Assembly (NCBI GenBank): GCA_021791615.1
Contig: JAJYWG010000303.1
Location: 1-15,405 of the forward strand
Direction: 5' to 3'
From: Actinomycetes bacterium
GTDB taxonomy: Bacteria; Actinomycetota; Acidimicrobiia; Acidimicrobiales; RAAP-2
DNA: 15,405 bases
Positions within the stretch are counted from its first letter, which is position 1. The number at the start of each line of letters is the position of its first letter. The notes below the pieces were generated by a model, which was not told the DNA's origin, did no database searches, and worked only from the letters and a program-made list of their open reading frames with translations. Below are positions 1 through 7,322 of the stretch, one piece after another. Both the position numbers and the translations under genes were made by a program.

Positions 1-134
1 TCCTGAGCAGCCTCGACAGCATTCCTCAGGACGTACTCACTGGCGGTCTCTCCGTGGGCGTCGGCGGCAGCTCGAAGCACCGTGTCTTGAGCTGGGGTCA
101 AGCGGAGATTGAGCCGCTCACTCTTCGTAGCCAT
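1..134 (-). CDS. DUF1778-type ribbon-helix-helix antitoxin, partial (C-terminus off the window)
   Basis: Read on the minus strand from ATG at 134, the 44 visible codons give an N-terminus MATKSERLNLRLTPAQ followed by DTVLRAAADAHGETASEYV and LRNAVEAAQ. This is the ribbon-helix-helix DNA-binding part of the DUF1778 (TacA-like) antitoxin family: a basic, hydrophobic beta strand (RLNLRLT) and two short helices. Family members bind their own promoter and neutralise a partner, usually a GNAT-type acetyltransferase toxin that blocks aminoacyl-tRNA. The partner would lie immediately downstream, beyond position 1, and cannot be seen. No Shine-Dalgarno stands before the ATG; the predicted promoter places the transcript start on the ATG itself. 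The family call rests on the N-terminal motif only. A stand-alone RHH regulator is the alternative. Confidence 0.85.
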   Translation of the reverse strand, partial: MATKSERLNLRLTPAQDTVLRAAADAHGETASEYVLRNAVEAAQ

Positions 135-168
135 GAGGGGACTGTACACCATTTGACGTACAGTTCAA
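135..168 (-). promoter_or_regulatory. Promoter and overlapping operator of the DUF1778 antitoxin (predicted leaderless start)
   Basis: On the minus strand a -35-like TTGAAC (163-168) and a -10-like TACAGT (141-146) are separated by 16 bp. Exactly six bases separate the -10 from the ATG, so transcription would begin at the start codon. An inverted repeat ACTGTAC/GTACAGT (141-147 and 158-164, 10-bp spacer) covers the -10 and reaches the -35. This is the layout expected for autorepression by a ribbon-helix-helix antitoxin. The repeat is seen directly; its role is inferred. Confidence 0.6.
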
Positions 169-296
169 TCGCAGCTCTCCTAGCTGGGCATTTGGCGGCG
201 GAGGCAGCCCGTCGGGACCACGACCTCGGGGCTGCCCCATAACCTCCGGCCCTCTGCCGGCCCGAGGGCGCCCCGAACGCCGGTTCGCGGTCGGGA

Positions 297-725
297 TCAG
301 CGCACGACGGTCCGATATGGAGCGCCGACCGCACCGACTGCGCTCCTGATGCCCGGGCCGTCGTCACCTTCCCACACGCAGAGAGCCGCGCCGAGGTGCT
401 CGGCGGCGGCGGCGGCCTCCGCCCCCAGGGTTGAGACGCGCTGAGCGTCGGCGATCTCTGCCATCCGGTGGACGAGCACTCTCATCGGCACGACCTGAAC
501 GGGCTCGGAGAGCGCGAGGAGAGTACGGCCCAACTCGCGACGGTGTTCGACGGGCCACGAACCGGTCAACGCACCGCCACGAGCGGACACGACGCTCCGT
601 GACAGCCTGTAGAGGTACAGGTTGGTCGTGGCGGGCTCGTGCTCGTCGAGGATCTCCGCCAACTCCGTGCTCAGGTCGTCTGCGAGCAGGTCTCGGAGGA
701 GATGGTCATCGAGCAGTGCGACCAT
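297..725 (-). CDS. PIN-domain (VapC-like) toxin
   Basis: A 142-residue protein of the size and layout of VapC-like PIN-domain ribonuclease toxins. It opens with MVALLDDHLLRDLLADD, which carries the first conserved acidic residues. A central ATTNLYLYRLSRSV segment resembles the second PIN motif. Near the end, LGAEAAAAAEHLGAALCV is followed by DDGPGIRSA, the alanine-rich helix and the strand with the C-terminal acidic residues. VapC toxins cut tRNA or rRNA with Mg2+ held by the acidic cluster. The ATG overlaps the stop of the upstream antitoxin-like gene by one base (TGATG), which implies translational coupling and supports a toxin-antitoxin pair. The PIN fold is divergent, so the family call is good but the RNA target is unknown. 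Confidence 0.78.
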   Translation of the reverse strand: MVALLDDHLLRDLLADDLSTELAEILDEHEPATTNLYLYRLSRSVVSARGGALTGSWPVEHRRELGRTLLALSEPVQVVPMRVLVHRMAEIADAQRVSTLGAEAAAAAEHLGAALCVWEGDDGPGIRSAVGAVGAPYRTVVR

Positions 726-964
726 CAGCTGGTCGCCAAGTCGGGATCTCGGACAAGCGAGGCGACGAACTCAGCGTGGGCATCTCTGGGCAGCAGATCG
801 TCGAGCAAACGACGGGCGTCACCCCTGGGCAGCATCATCACCGCGAACCCGAGGTCGAGGACATCAACGGGGCCGCCGTGGTCGAGGCTCCAGCGGTGTC
901 GGGCCGCAGCCGGCAGTGACAGCTGGCCGGAAGACGAGACGAGAAACTCCTGGATTCTGGGCAT
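725..964 (-). CDS. AbrB/MazE-type (VapB-like) antitoxin
   Basis: A 79-residue protein starting MPRIQEFLVSSSGQLSLPAA, the swapped-hairpin AbrB/SpoVT DNA-binding fold in which S-x-G-Q-L-S-L-P-A is the signature turn. It continues with RHRWSLDHGGPVDVLDLG and a short hydrophobic, acidic tail (LLDDLLPRDAHAEFVASL) that would wrap the toxin. The gene immediately precedes and overlaps the PIN toxin gene, in the usual antitoxin-then-toxin order. The start is chosen at the ATG that sits six bases after a strong -10, which makes the mRNA leaderless; there is no Shine-Dalgarno. The protein should repress its own operon through the inverted repeat over the promoter. Confidence 0.8.
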   Translation of the reverse strand: MPRIQEFLVSSSGQLSLPAAARHRWSLDHGGPVDVLDLGFAVMMLPRGDARRLLDDLLPRDAHAEFVASLVRDPDLATS

Positions 965-1005
965 GATCCCAATATACTTGGTAGCCGATGGATTGTCACC
1001 AAGTA
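965..1005 (-). promoter_or_regulatory. Promoter and operator of the vapBC-like operon (predicted leaderless start)
   Basis: On the minus strand GTGACA (994-999, one mismatch to TTGACA) and TATATT (971-976, one mismatch to TATAAT) lie 17 bp apart, the strongest sigma70-type promoter noticed in the window. Six bases follow the -10 before the ATG at 964, so the transcript should start on the ATG. An 8-bp inverted repeat TACTTGGT/ACCAAGTA (975-982 and 998-1005, 15-bp spacer, centres 23 bp or about two helical turns apart) overlaps both promoter boxes and is the likely antitoxin-binding operator. Confidence 0.68.
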
Positions 1006-1768
1006 GTCCGCCTTGCGGATCGTAGCGGGGCGCCCCAACCGCCTACCCCGAAGATCAGCGACGTTCGAAGTCGAGAGTGCTGCCTACCGCCGGTTACGCG
1101 CGCAGGGGCAGTCAAGCGGAAAAGGTGGTGGCGTGACGGCGAGGGGAACCGGGTCAACTCCACCTTTCGGGTTCCGCGATTCCGGCGACGGCGGAGGGCG
1201 GCGGCTACAGGCCCCTCGGTAGGCTCCCCACCGGCGCCCGGATCGCCGGACAGCCAAGGAGGCAACCTCGATGGAACGACCCGAAGCGGGATCGTTCCCG
1301 GTTGGCAGCGGAGGAAGTCTTCCCTCCGACACGCGCACGCAGCGAACTCGAACGACTCTGTCGACGCGTCGGCTCCCGAGGGCACAACTCGGGGCACAAA
1401 CTCGTCGCGTCAGGCGTGCGCGTGCGGTCGCAAGCGAACGCAGCCGGGCGCGAACACCCAGCTCGTAGGATGCTGGTTCTCCATCCACCACCTGCGGCTG
1501 ACAGCTCAAGCGTGGCACACCCGGACTTCTCCCACCGCGTGCTTGAAGTGGGCATGACGGTCGCGCGTCCGTTACGCAGCCACAAGATCTGTACTGCCCG
1601 AGCGATGATCCGAACCAGCGCCAGCGTCAGTCATCGCCCGGGCAGACGAACCGGCCAACGACTCCCTGTCGAATGCCACTCGCTCAGAGCGTGCCCCCTG
1701 CCGCTCAGAACCATGCGGCGAAGAACGGATCGTCGACAGCCGGGACGTCGTCTCGGCGGACGACAATC
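1006..1768. other. About 760 bp without a recognisable gene
   Basis: Open frames run through this stretch on both strands, but their translations are arginine- and serine-rich, low in hydrophobic residues and resemble no family I know. The one gene-like signal is a perfect AAGGAGG (1256-1262) eight bases before an ATG at 1271. That ATG opens a 65-codon frame ending at 1468, which looks non-coding after about 20 residues. The stretch is best read as decayed DNA between the toxin-antitoxin promoter and the ATPase remnant. Confidence 0.5.
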
Positions 1769-2275
1769 TCCGCGCGAGAGGACGAGACTCTCCATCCGGT
1801 GTTGCTTGGACCCGGCGAGCACCAGCGGGACACGCCGGCACTGGTCGCACGGGCCCTTCAAGCGCTGCGGCAAGTGGGGGTCGAGAACGGTGACAGCCTG
1901 GAGCTCGTCGAGAAAGCCCGTTCTGGTCGAAGGACGTCGGTGGTGCCACACGGATCCGCCGAAGGAGCCCGGCAAGACCCGCCGAAGGAGGTGCCACGGC
2001 CCGCCAGGCACCTGGTAGAGCCGATGCAGGAGCAGACCGCAGGCACTCGTCGGGCTCCCAACTTGCAACAGGTTCACACTGACGATCGCGGGCTCGGGTG
2101 CCTGCTTCTTGAGCTCCGTGCAAGCCCACAGGACGAGCGAGGACTTCCCGTACCGGCGCGGGGCGGTGACCACCACGCCGATGTGCTCCGTCAACCGGCG
2201 TACTGCTGAGTACACTTGGCGACTGATTCGATGAGCGCCTCGTTCGGGTGGCACGGTTCTTCGCTCGGTGACCAC
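1769..2275 (-). pseudogene. Degraded AAA ATPase (COG1672-like) gene
   Basis: Minus-strand reading gives GVVVTAPRRYGKSSLVLWA, a Walker A P-loop of the actinobacterial and archaeal type in which GPRRxGKTSL is usual. VSVNLLQV follows, then LYQVPGGPWHLLRR. After a gap comes FLDELQAVTVLDPHLPQRLK, the Walker B and sensor region, then RRVPLVLAGSKQHRMESL, the conserved AGSKxH block. Homology stops near 1769. These blocks are typical of ATP-binding proteins of some 370-400 residues, but here Walker A and Walker B are only about 75 residues apart with non-homologous sequence between them. The C-terminal half is missing, replaced by arginine-rich sequence. The first Walker A glycine is alanine. The gene is read as dead through an internal deletion and frameshifts; its original role is unknown. 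Confidence 0.65.
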
Positions 2276-2316
2276 TCTGCCTTCGGTTCACACCCAGCCG
2301 CAGTTCTCGTGCTCGG

Positions 2317-2940
2317 TCAACACGCCGCTGGCTTCGTCGCGACTCCCAACGTGAAGTAGCTCCACGGCTTGGGCCCGGCCGCGTAGCGCTTCTCCTCGCG
2401 CTCGAGTCCAAAGCCCGCCCCGACCACGAGCGCGGCCGCGTCGCGCGTCAGGTGGCACCCGCCGGCGCAACGCCGTTGCAAGGGCTCGAGCCGCCGCTGC
2501 CAGGCAGCCACGCTCGGATCGGGGGCGATGCCGTGCTCGAGGAAGTGCAGCGTCCCGCCTGGCCGCAGGACACGGAAGAGCTCGCGGAGCACGAGCACCG
2601 GGTCGGGGACCGTGCAAAGCGTGAAGGTCAAGAGCGCACCGTCGCAGGTGCCGTCCGCGATGGGCAGCGCCTGGCCATCCGCCGCGACGTGCTCGACAGT
2701 GATCCGGCTGGCCGCGATGCGCCGCTTCGCGAGCCGTCGGGCCACGGCTGCCGGTTCGACCGCGAGCACCACCTCGACCTCGGGGGGATAGTGCTCGACG
2801 TTGAGCCCCGATCCGGCGCCGATCTCGACGACACGCCCGCGAAGTCCTCGTGCTACCTCGGCTCGCCACGGTCTCATCGCGGCCACGGCGCACGCACGAT
2901 CGACCAGGCGGGGCAGGATCTGCTCTCGGTAGACACCCAC
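2317..2940 (-). CDS. Class I SAM-dependent methyltransferase (Methyltransf_11, METTL7-like)
   Basis: A 207-residue protein from a GTG at 2940. It begins MGVYREQILPRLVDRA, the usual N-terminus of this small-methyltransferase family. Motif I is VVEIGAGSGLN (37-47), binding S-adenosylmethionine. EVEVVLAVEPA gives the acidic end of strand 2. Then come LPIADGTCDGALLTFTLCTVPDP (92-114), LFRVLRPGGTLHFLEHG (121-137) and the family-specific GGCHLTRD (160-167). Length and motif order match intact family members; the methyl acceptor is unknown. No Shine-Dalgarno precedes either GTG (2940, or 2946 two codons upstream). The frame also reaches an ATG at 3066, but the extra N-terminus is arginine-rich and unlike the family, so the shorter start is preferred. 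It is divergent from the acetyltransferase gene at 3065. Confidence 0.85.
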   Translation of the reverse strand: MGVYREQILPRLVDRACAVAAMRPWRAEVARGLRGRVVEIGAGSGLNVEHYPPEVEVVLAVEPAAVARRLAKRRIAASRITVEHVAADGQALPIADGTCDGALLTFTLCTVPDPVLVLRELFRVLRPGGTLHFLEHGIAPDPSVAAWQRRLEPLQRRCAGGCHLTRDAAALVVGAGFGLEREEKRYAAGPKPWSYFTLGVATKPAAC

Positions 2941-3031
2941 TGCCACAGGACGGTACAAGAGGCACGGGTGCAGCGGGCGGTCGGAGCGCTCGGATCGGCG
3001 ACCACCCCGACCGCACACGGCGCGCGATCCT

Positions 3032-3049
3032 CGCCCGCTCACGCGGGCG
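3032..3049. repeat. 7-bp inverted repeat between divergent genes
   Basis: CGCCCGC (3032-3038) and GCGGGCG (3043-3049) form a perfect 7-bp stem with a TCAC loop. It lies 16 bp before the acetyltransferase ATG and in the spacer shared with the divergent methyltransferase. It could be a regulator-binding site. GC-rich palindromes also arise by chance in such DNA, so the role is uncertain. Confidence 0.3.
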
Positions 3050-3064
3050 CAAGCATACTGTTGC

Positions 3065-3934
3065 ATGGACATCTCCTTGCTGGATGACGTGCAGCACTTT
3101 GCGGAGGTAGCCGACAAGTACCTCCGGCGAGAGCGCTTCAGCGCGAACGTGATCGCCACGACCGTCGAGGCCGTCTGCCGGGGCGCGGTGCCACCGCCAT
3201 CAGGTGCGGCCTGGGTCGTGGTCCGTGAGGGCGACAGCGTGCAGGGCGTGGCCATGCACACGCCACCGTTCCCTCTCTTCTTGCCGCGCCTCGAGCACCG
3301 AGTGGTCGACGCGCTTGCAGGAGCGCTCCAGGAGGCGGGGCGCACGCTCCCCGGCGTCACTGGCGAGCGGACAACGGTCGCCCGGTTCGCCGAGGTGTGG
3401 CACGCCCGAACCGGCCAGACCAGCCGGCGCCGTGCCTCGACGCGCATGTACGTGCTCGGCACCCTGCGGCCGCCGCACCGCGTGTCCGGAGGGCCGCGGT
3501 TGGCGGTCGCGCCCGATGCCGGATTGGTCGCCGAGTGGCTCTCGGAGTTCCACGATGAGGCAGCCCCCGGCGCGCCGACGGACGACTGGGCTGCAGCTGC
3601 CCATCGGCACATCGCGCACGGCAGTCTCTGGCTTTGGGTCCGCGACGACATGGCGGTGTCAATGGCGGCGGTACGTGCACCTGCCGCGGGGGTCGCCCGG
3701 ATCGGACCGGTCTTCACCCCACCGGGCTTCCGACGGAGTGGCTACGGCGCAGGGGTCACCGCCGCGGCATCCCGTGCGGCGATCGACGCCGGGGCGGAGG
3801 ACGTCGTGCTCTACGCCGACCTCTCAAATTCCGACGCCAACTCCATCTACCGGGCGATCGGCTACCTGGCGCACCACGACGCCGAAACGCGGGACTTCGA
3901 GAAAGGCGCCCCCGGACGCTGCTCGCGCGCCTGA
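3065..3934 (+). CDS. GNAT-family N-acetyltransferase (two-domain)
   Basis: A 289-residue protein whose C-terminal half is a GNAT acyl-CoA-binding domain. ARIGPVFTPPGFRRSGYGAG (211-230) contains motif A with the R-x-x-G-x-G pyrophosphate loop (RRSGYG). ADLSNSDANSIYRAIGY (251-267) is motif B, the usual asparagine plus tyrosine pair. The N-terminal 140 residues form the degenerate first domain often seen in these acetyltransferases, with a VVVREGD strand near 51-57. The enzyme would transfer an acetyl group from acetyl-CoA to an amine; the substrate is not evident. There is no Shine-Dalgarno before the ATG; a -10-like CATACT (3054-3059) five bases upstream suggests a leaderless mRNA, but no convincing -35 is present. 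A 560-bp gap follows the gene. Confidence 0.85.
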   Translation: MDISLLDDVQHFAEVADKYLRRERFSANVIATTVEAVCRGAVPPPSGAAWVVVREGDSVQGVAMHTPPFPLFLPRLEHRVVDALAGALQEAGRTLPGVTGERTTVARFAEVWHARTGQTSRRRASTRMYVLGTLRPPHRVSGGPRLAVAPDAGLVAEWLSEFHDEAAPGAPTDDWAAAAHRHIAHGSLWLWVRDDMAVSMAAVRAPAAGVARIGPVFTPPGFRRSGYGAGVTAAASRAAIDAGAEDVVLYADLSNSDANSIYRAIGYLAHHDAETRDFEKGAPGRCSRA

Positions 3935-4495
3935 CCGCACGGCGCTCTGGCCGCGTAGCTTTGACGCCTTGGCGAAGACGGCGACCACCGAGCCCGAGCG
4001 CCGACAGGCCCGACCGGGACGATGCCCCAGCAGGCCACGCTGCGCGTGCACGCCGATCGGCGCGTCCGCAGCGCCGTCGCGTTCCATCCGTCCCGCCACC
4101 TCGACAGCCACGAAGAGCGCGGGCACGAGCGGCTCCATGGCCTCTTCGGCGTGCCGTCGGCAGCCGCCACCCGCCGCTTCAGCGCGTCGAGCCTCGAGCA
4201 GCTTCACGAGCCCTTGGCGGCACGCTGATCGAGCTTCCCCAGCGACATCTCTCGGCGGCACGCTGCCCGACTGAGACGGCCTCGTGGCCCAGGAACTGGC
4301 AGGCGCGAGGGCAAGAAGCTCGGCTCGCGGGCATTGCGGGCGTCGTCGAAGTACTCCCGGACCCGCTTCGAGCCCCAATGGATGCACTTTCGTCTGCCCG
4401 TGAGCGTCGAGGAGCTGAGATCGCGTGCCATCGAGATCGCGAGCTGCTCGGCCGCGTGCCCCCGCTGAGTGGCGGACCCCTGCTCGGCCGTCCGC
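3935..4495. other. 560-bp gap without a recognised gene; short direct repeat
   Basis: No frame here matches a family I know. A 12-bp direct repeat GGCGGCACGCTG occurs at 4216-4227 and 4254-4265. On the plus strand, about 4288-4468 reads in one frame with GC-rich third positions, including RFEPQWMHFRLPVSVEEL and then RSRAIEIA, before a TGA at 4466. It could be the tail of a lost gene or a small hypothetical protein, but there is no start signal. The gap separates the acetyltransferase from the convergent methyltransferase. Confidence 0.4.
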
Positions 4496-5338
4496 TCAGC
4501 CGAGCGGCGGCACGGGGCGGCGACCGCCGTAGATGACGTGGTCGAGCTGCTTCCAGTACACGTCGATGCCCTCGAAGCCCGCGCGGCGAAGGAGCTCCAA
4601 CTGGGTCTCGAGCGGGATCATGTACCGGACGTGGTTCTCGTAGCGCATCTGCTCCTCAGGGGTGCGATGCAGGCGCCTCGCAGCGGCCGTCGGGTCCTGG
4701 CGATCGCCTGCTCGCCGCCACGCGGCGTCGACCACGGGGTCGTCGGTGCTTACCGGGTCGTAGTTGAGATACCAGCCGCCAGGCGCCAGGTGGGCAGCGA
4801 TCTGGGCGAACAGCTCCTGCTTGCGCGGGTCCGGGAGGTGGTGGACGCACAGGGAGCTGATCACCGCGTCGACCACGCTCGGCACCCCGCCCGGCCAGCC
4901 GCCCCCGCTCAGGTCGAACTCGACGTAGACGAAGCGACCCGCGTACCCCGACAATGCGCGCCTTCCCTCCGCCGCCATCTGGGGGGAGTACTCCACCAGG
5001 ATCCCTTCGGCTCGGGGAAAGCGGTCGAGCACGACCTGCGACGCGGCACCGGTGCCGGCGCCGAGATCGACAAAGGTGAACGCCTCATCCTCTGCGAACG
5101 GCAGGAGATCGGCCATGAGACGGCGGTGATGTGCCCGTCCCCGCTCCCTCTCTGTCGCGCTGGCGACCCACTGAGCGACCATATGCTCGGACTTCCAGAC
5201 CTCGTCGTTGGTGTCCGGGGCGCCGAGCTCCCCCGCGTCGGCTGCGTCGCGCACGTCCGCAAACCTACCCGCCTGCGGCAGCGGGTCATCTCGTCCTGCA
5301 GCCTCGGCCCGTGCCCGAGGTTCGGTGCGGAACCGCAT
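4496..5338 (-). CDS. Class I SAM-dependent methyltransferase
   Basis: A 280-residue protein from the ATG at 5338. After a polar N-terminus the family block starts at DEVWKSEHMVAQWV (45-58). Motif I FVDLGAGTGAAS (89-100) is the SAM-binding loop. ILVEYSPQM (113-121) ends strand 2 with an acidic residue. VVDAVISSLCVHHLPDP (155-171) is motif IV, and AHLAPGGWYLNYDPV (182-196) is the post-motif loop. A C-terminal cap reads LELLRRAGFEGIDVYWKQ. The methyl acceptor is unknown. The frame extends to a GTG at 5389, 17 codons further up; neither start has a clear ribosome binding site. The oxidoreductase gene lies upstream on the same strand, 196 bp away (145 bp from the GTG), so co-transcription is possible but not shown. 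Confidence 0.85.
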   Translation of the reverse strand: MRFRTEPRARAEAAGRDDPLPQAGRFADVRDAADAGELGAPDTNDEVWKSEHMVAQWVASATERERGRAHHRRLMADLLPFAEDEAFTFVDLGAGTGAASQVVLDRFPRAEGILVEYSPQMAAEGRRALSGYAGRFVYVEFDLSGGGWPGGVPSVVDAVISSLCVHHLPDPRKQELFAQIAAHLAPGGWYLNYDPVSTDDPVVDAAWRRAGDRQDPTAAARRLHRTPEEQMRYENHVRYMIPLETQLELLRRAGFEGIDVYWKQLDHVIYGGRRPVPPLG

Positions 5339-5534
5339 GTCCCGCGCTCTCGGGCTCGCGGCGGCCCGTTCCCCGTCCTCCGCCGTCACGGGCTCGATGA
5401 CGAAGGAGCAGCTGAGAAGCAGGGCGCGAGCGAGGTTCCAGTCCCGCCCGTGGGCGCGGACCTTCTGGGCGACCTCGGACCAGGCGGCCGCGCCGCACGC
5501 TCCTCCGGGTCAAACCGGGCCGAAGGAGAGAGCC

Positions 5535-6752
5535 TCAGGCGTTGCTCGGCGCCCGCTCCTCGCAGTGCCACTCGACGCCGTGCCGCTCGAGAAGGTCGAG
5601 GAACGGTTCTGCGGGAAGGGCTTCTGGTCCGAGGACCCCGCTGCCCGACCAGGCGCCCGACTCGAGCAGCTCCAGCGCGACGACCGGGTTCATCGCGGTC
5701 TGCCAGACCACGGCCTGGGAGCCGAACTCCCTCATGCACCACTCGTTGTCAGCTACGTGGTACAAGTACACCTCGCGAGGCGATCCGTCCTTGCCGGTCC
5801 CGCGGACCCAGGTTCCTGCGCAGGTGAGGCCGGTGATGCGGTCGCCGATCTCGGCGGGGTCCGGGAGGCAGGCGGCTACGACGTCACGGGGGGAAACCTC
5901 GACACCCCCGACGCTGACCGGCACCGTCGAATCCAACCCCAACTGGTGGAGCGTCTTCAGGACGCCGATGAACTCGTCTCCCAACCCGTACTTGAACGTC
6001 ACCCGACCGGCCTCCAGCCACCGCGGGATAAGGAGCACCTCTTCGTGCTCGACGTTGACACACTCGATCGGCCCGATCCCCGCCGGGAAGACAAAGGTCT
6101 CGGGCTCACTGAACGGCTCGGTCGTGAACCACTCCCGTCCGCGCTCCCAGACGACTGGCGGGTTGAGGCACTCTTCGATCGTCGTCCAGATGGAGAACGT
6201 CGGGCAGAAGTCACATCCTTCGACCACGAGGTTGGCGCCGTCCCTCACGCCGATCTCCTCGATCGACGAGAAGAGGTTGTCCGAGGCATTCCGGGCGAAG
6301 ACGTCCGACAGCCCTGGCTCGACCCCGATGCCGCAGAGCGCCAAGCACCCCTGCTCTTCCCACTGCGCGGCCATGGCGAACTGCTCGTCGCCGAGCTTCA
6401 CGCCAGGGGTGTGATAGGGGTCGCTCGGGTGCGGCCGGGAGAGCGACATGGCCATGTCCATGTACGTGACGCCTGCGCCGAGCGCGGCCCGGAAGATCGG
6501 CATCACGAAGCGGGGGTCAACCGCGTTGAGCACCGCGTCGATCCTCTCGGACCCTATGAGCTCCGCCAGCTGACGCTCGTCGGCGGCGTCGACGCGCCCT
6601 GCCACGAACCGGTCTCCCGCACCGGCGACGGCGCGCTGCGCGCGTCGCAGTGTGGTGTCGGCGACCACCACCCGTTCGAACAGGTCCCACTTGGCCGCGG
6701 TCCGCGCGACCGCCGTCCCTACCCCGCCAGCACCGACCACGAGCACCCGCAT
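5535..6752 (-). CDS. Saccharopine dehydrogenase-family NAD(P)-dependent oxidoreductase
   Basis: A 405-residue protein beginning MRVLVVGAGGVGTAVARTAA, a Rossmann dinucleotide fold with G-x-G-x-x-G at 7-12 and an acidic residue (VVVAD) ending strand 2. It continues VDPRFVMPIFRAALGAGVTYMD and LCGIGVEPGLSDVFAR, both characteristic of the saccharopine dehydrogenase and carboxynorspermidine dehydrogenase superfamily. The C-terminal domain has the family's mixed sheet with FKYGLGDEFI and VALELLESGAW. Family members reduce or oxidise C-N bonds in lysine or polyamine metabolism; this member's substrate cannot be read from sequence. The ATG is preceded by AAGAGGTG at good spacing, one of the best ribosome binding sites in the window. 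The gene is divergent from the DUF849 enzyme and upstream of a methyltransferase on the same strand. Confidence 0.88.
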   Translation of the reverse strand: MRVLVVGAGGVGTAVARTAAKWDLFERVVVADTTLRRAQRAVAGAGDRFVAGRVDAADERQLAELIGSERIDAVLNAVDPRFVMPIFRAALGAGVTYMDMAMSLSRPHPSDPYHTPGVKLGDEQFAMAAQWEEQGCLALCGIGVEPGLSDVFARNASDNLFSSIEEIGVRDGANLVVEGCDFCPTFSIWTTIEECLNPPVVWERGREWFTTEPFSEPETFVFPAGIGPIECVNVEHEEVLLIPRWLEAGRVTFKYGLGDEFIGVLKTLHQLGLDSTVPVSVGGVEVSPRDVVAACLPDPAEIGDRITGLTCAGTWVRGTGKDGSPREVYLYHVADNEWCMREFGSQAVVWQTAMNPVVALELLESGAWSGSGVLGPEALPAEPFLDLLERHGVEWHCEERAPSNA

Positions 6753-7322
6753 AGTGCACCTCTTAGTTCATGGAGGTTCGCACGTCCACTCGTCCCTCGC
6801 ATGCCGCTCGCGCCCCAGTGAGGCGGGTGGCGAGACGGGGCGCAGGCGTTTGTCCGTTCGCAGGACGGTGGAGACTGCTGGCAGGTTGCCGTCGTCGACG
6901 CCGAGCTCAGCGGGCACTCCCTCCACCTCCTCTCGCGGTGCAGATCACCGCGCGGTCAGGTTCTTCGGCTGCATCTCGCTCGAGGTGGCACCGCGCAGAC
7001 ACGGGTGATCATCCCCGAACCGGACGTCACCATCGAGGGCCATCCCCCCCGTGTCGCCGGTGGAGGGCCTTCATGCTGCCGGCACCGGCCAAGTCCTCTA
7101 CGCCGTCGAGTCGTCACCCAGCCCCGGTGGCGCGAGGACGGTACCGCCTGGGTCGGCGATCGCTCCGATCGGTGCGTTCGCACCGTCCCTGGAGGTCTCC
7201 TCTGCGAGCGCGTCGATGTTGAGGATCTGCGCGCCGCGGTCCGCGCCGCCCGTGGTACGCCATGTGGACCGCGCCTCTTGAGCCACGGCGATCGGATGCC
7301 TGTGCCATGCTGGCCGGCGTTG
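6753..7322. other. 570-bp divergent intergenic region with a 7-bp hairpin
   Basis: The region between the oxidoreductase and DUF849 start codons has open frames but none with recognisable protein character. A perfect inverted repeat CGCGGTG/CACCGCG (6934-6940 and 6946-6952, loop CAGAT) lies 182 bp upstream of the oxidoreductase ATG and could be an operator shared by the divergent genes. The frame of the DUF849 gene stays open back to 7005, but the extension is arginine- and cysteine-rich and unlike the family. No clear promoter boxes were found. Confidence 0.4.

Noticed and set aside
1572..2411. A 279-codon minus-strand open frame over the ATPase remnant
   Set aside because: The translation is dominated by Arg and Ser; the Walker motifs lie in another frame.
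2317..3066. Methyltransferase starting at ATG 3066 with 42 extra residues
   Set aside because: The extension is arginine-rich, unlike the family N-terminus, and would overlap the acetyltransferase start.
3204..4274. A 356-codon plus-strand frame overlapping the acetyltransferase
   Set aside because: It is a shifted frame of the acetyltransferase with Ser/Arg/Thr-rich translation and no motif.
4469..5827. A 452-codon plus-strand open frame
   Set aside because: It is antisense to the second methyltransferase and shows no protein-family character.
5208..6821. A 537-codon plus-strand open frame antisense to the oxidoreductase
   Set aside because: High-GC DNA leaves antisense frames open; its translation is rich in Arg, Pro, His and Asp without motifs, while the minus strand gives a clear Rossmann enzyme.
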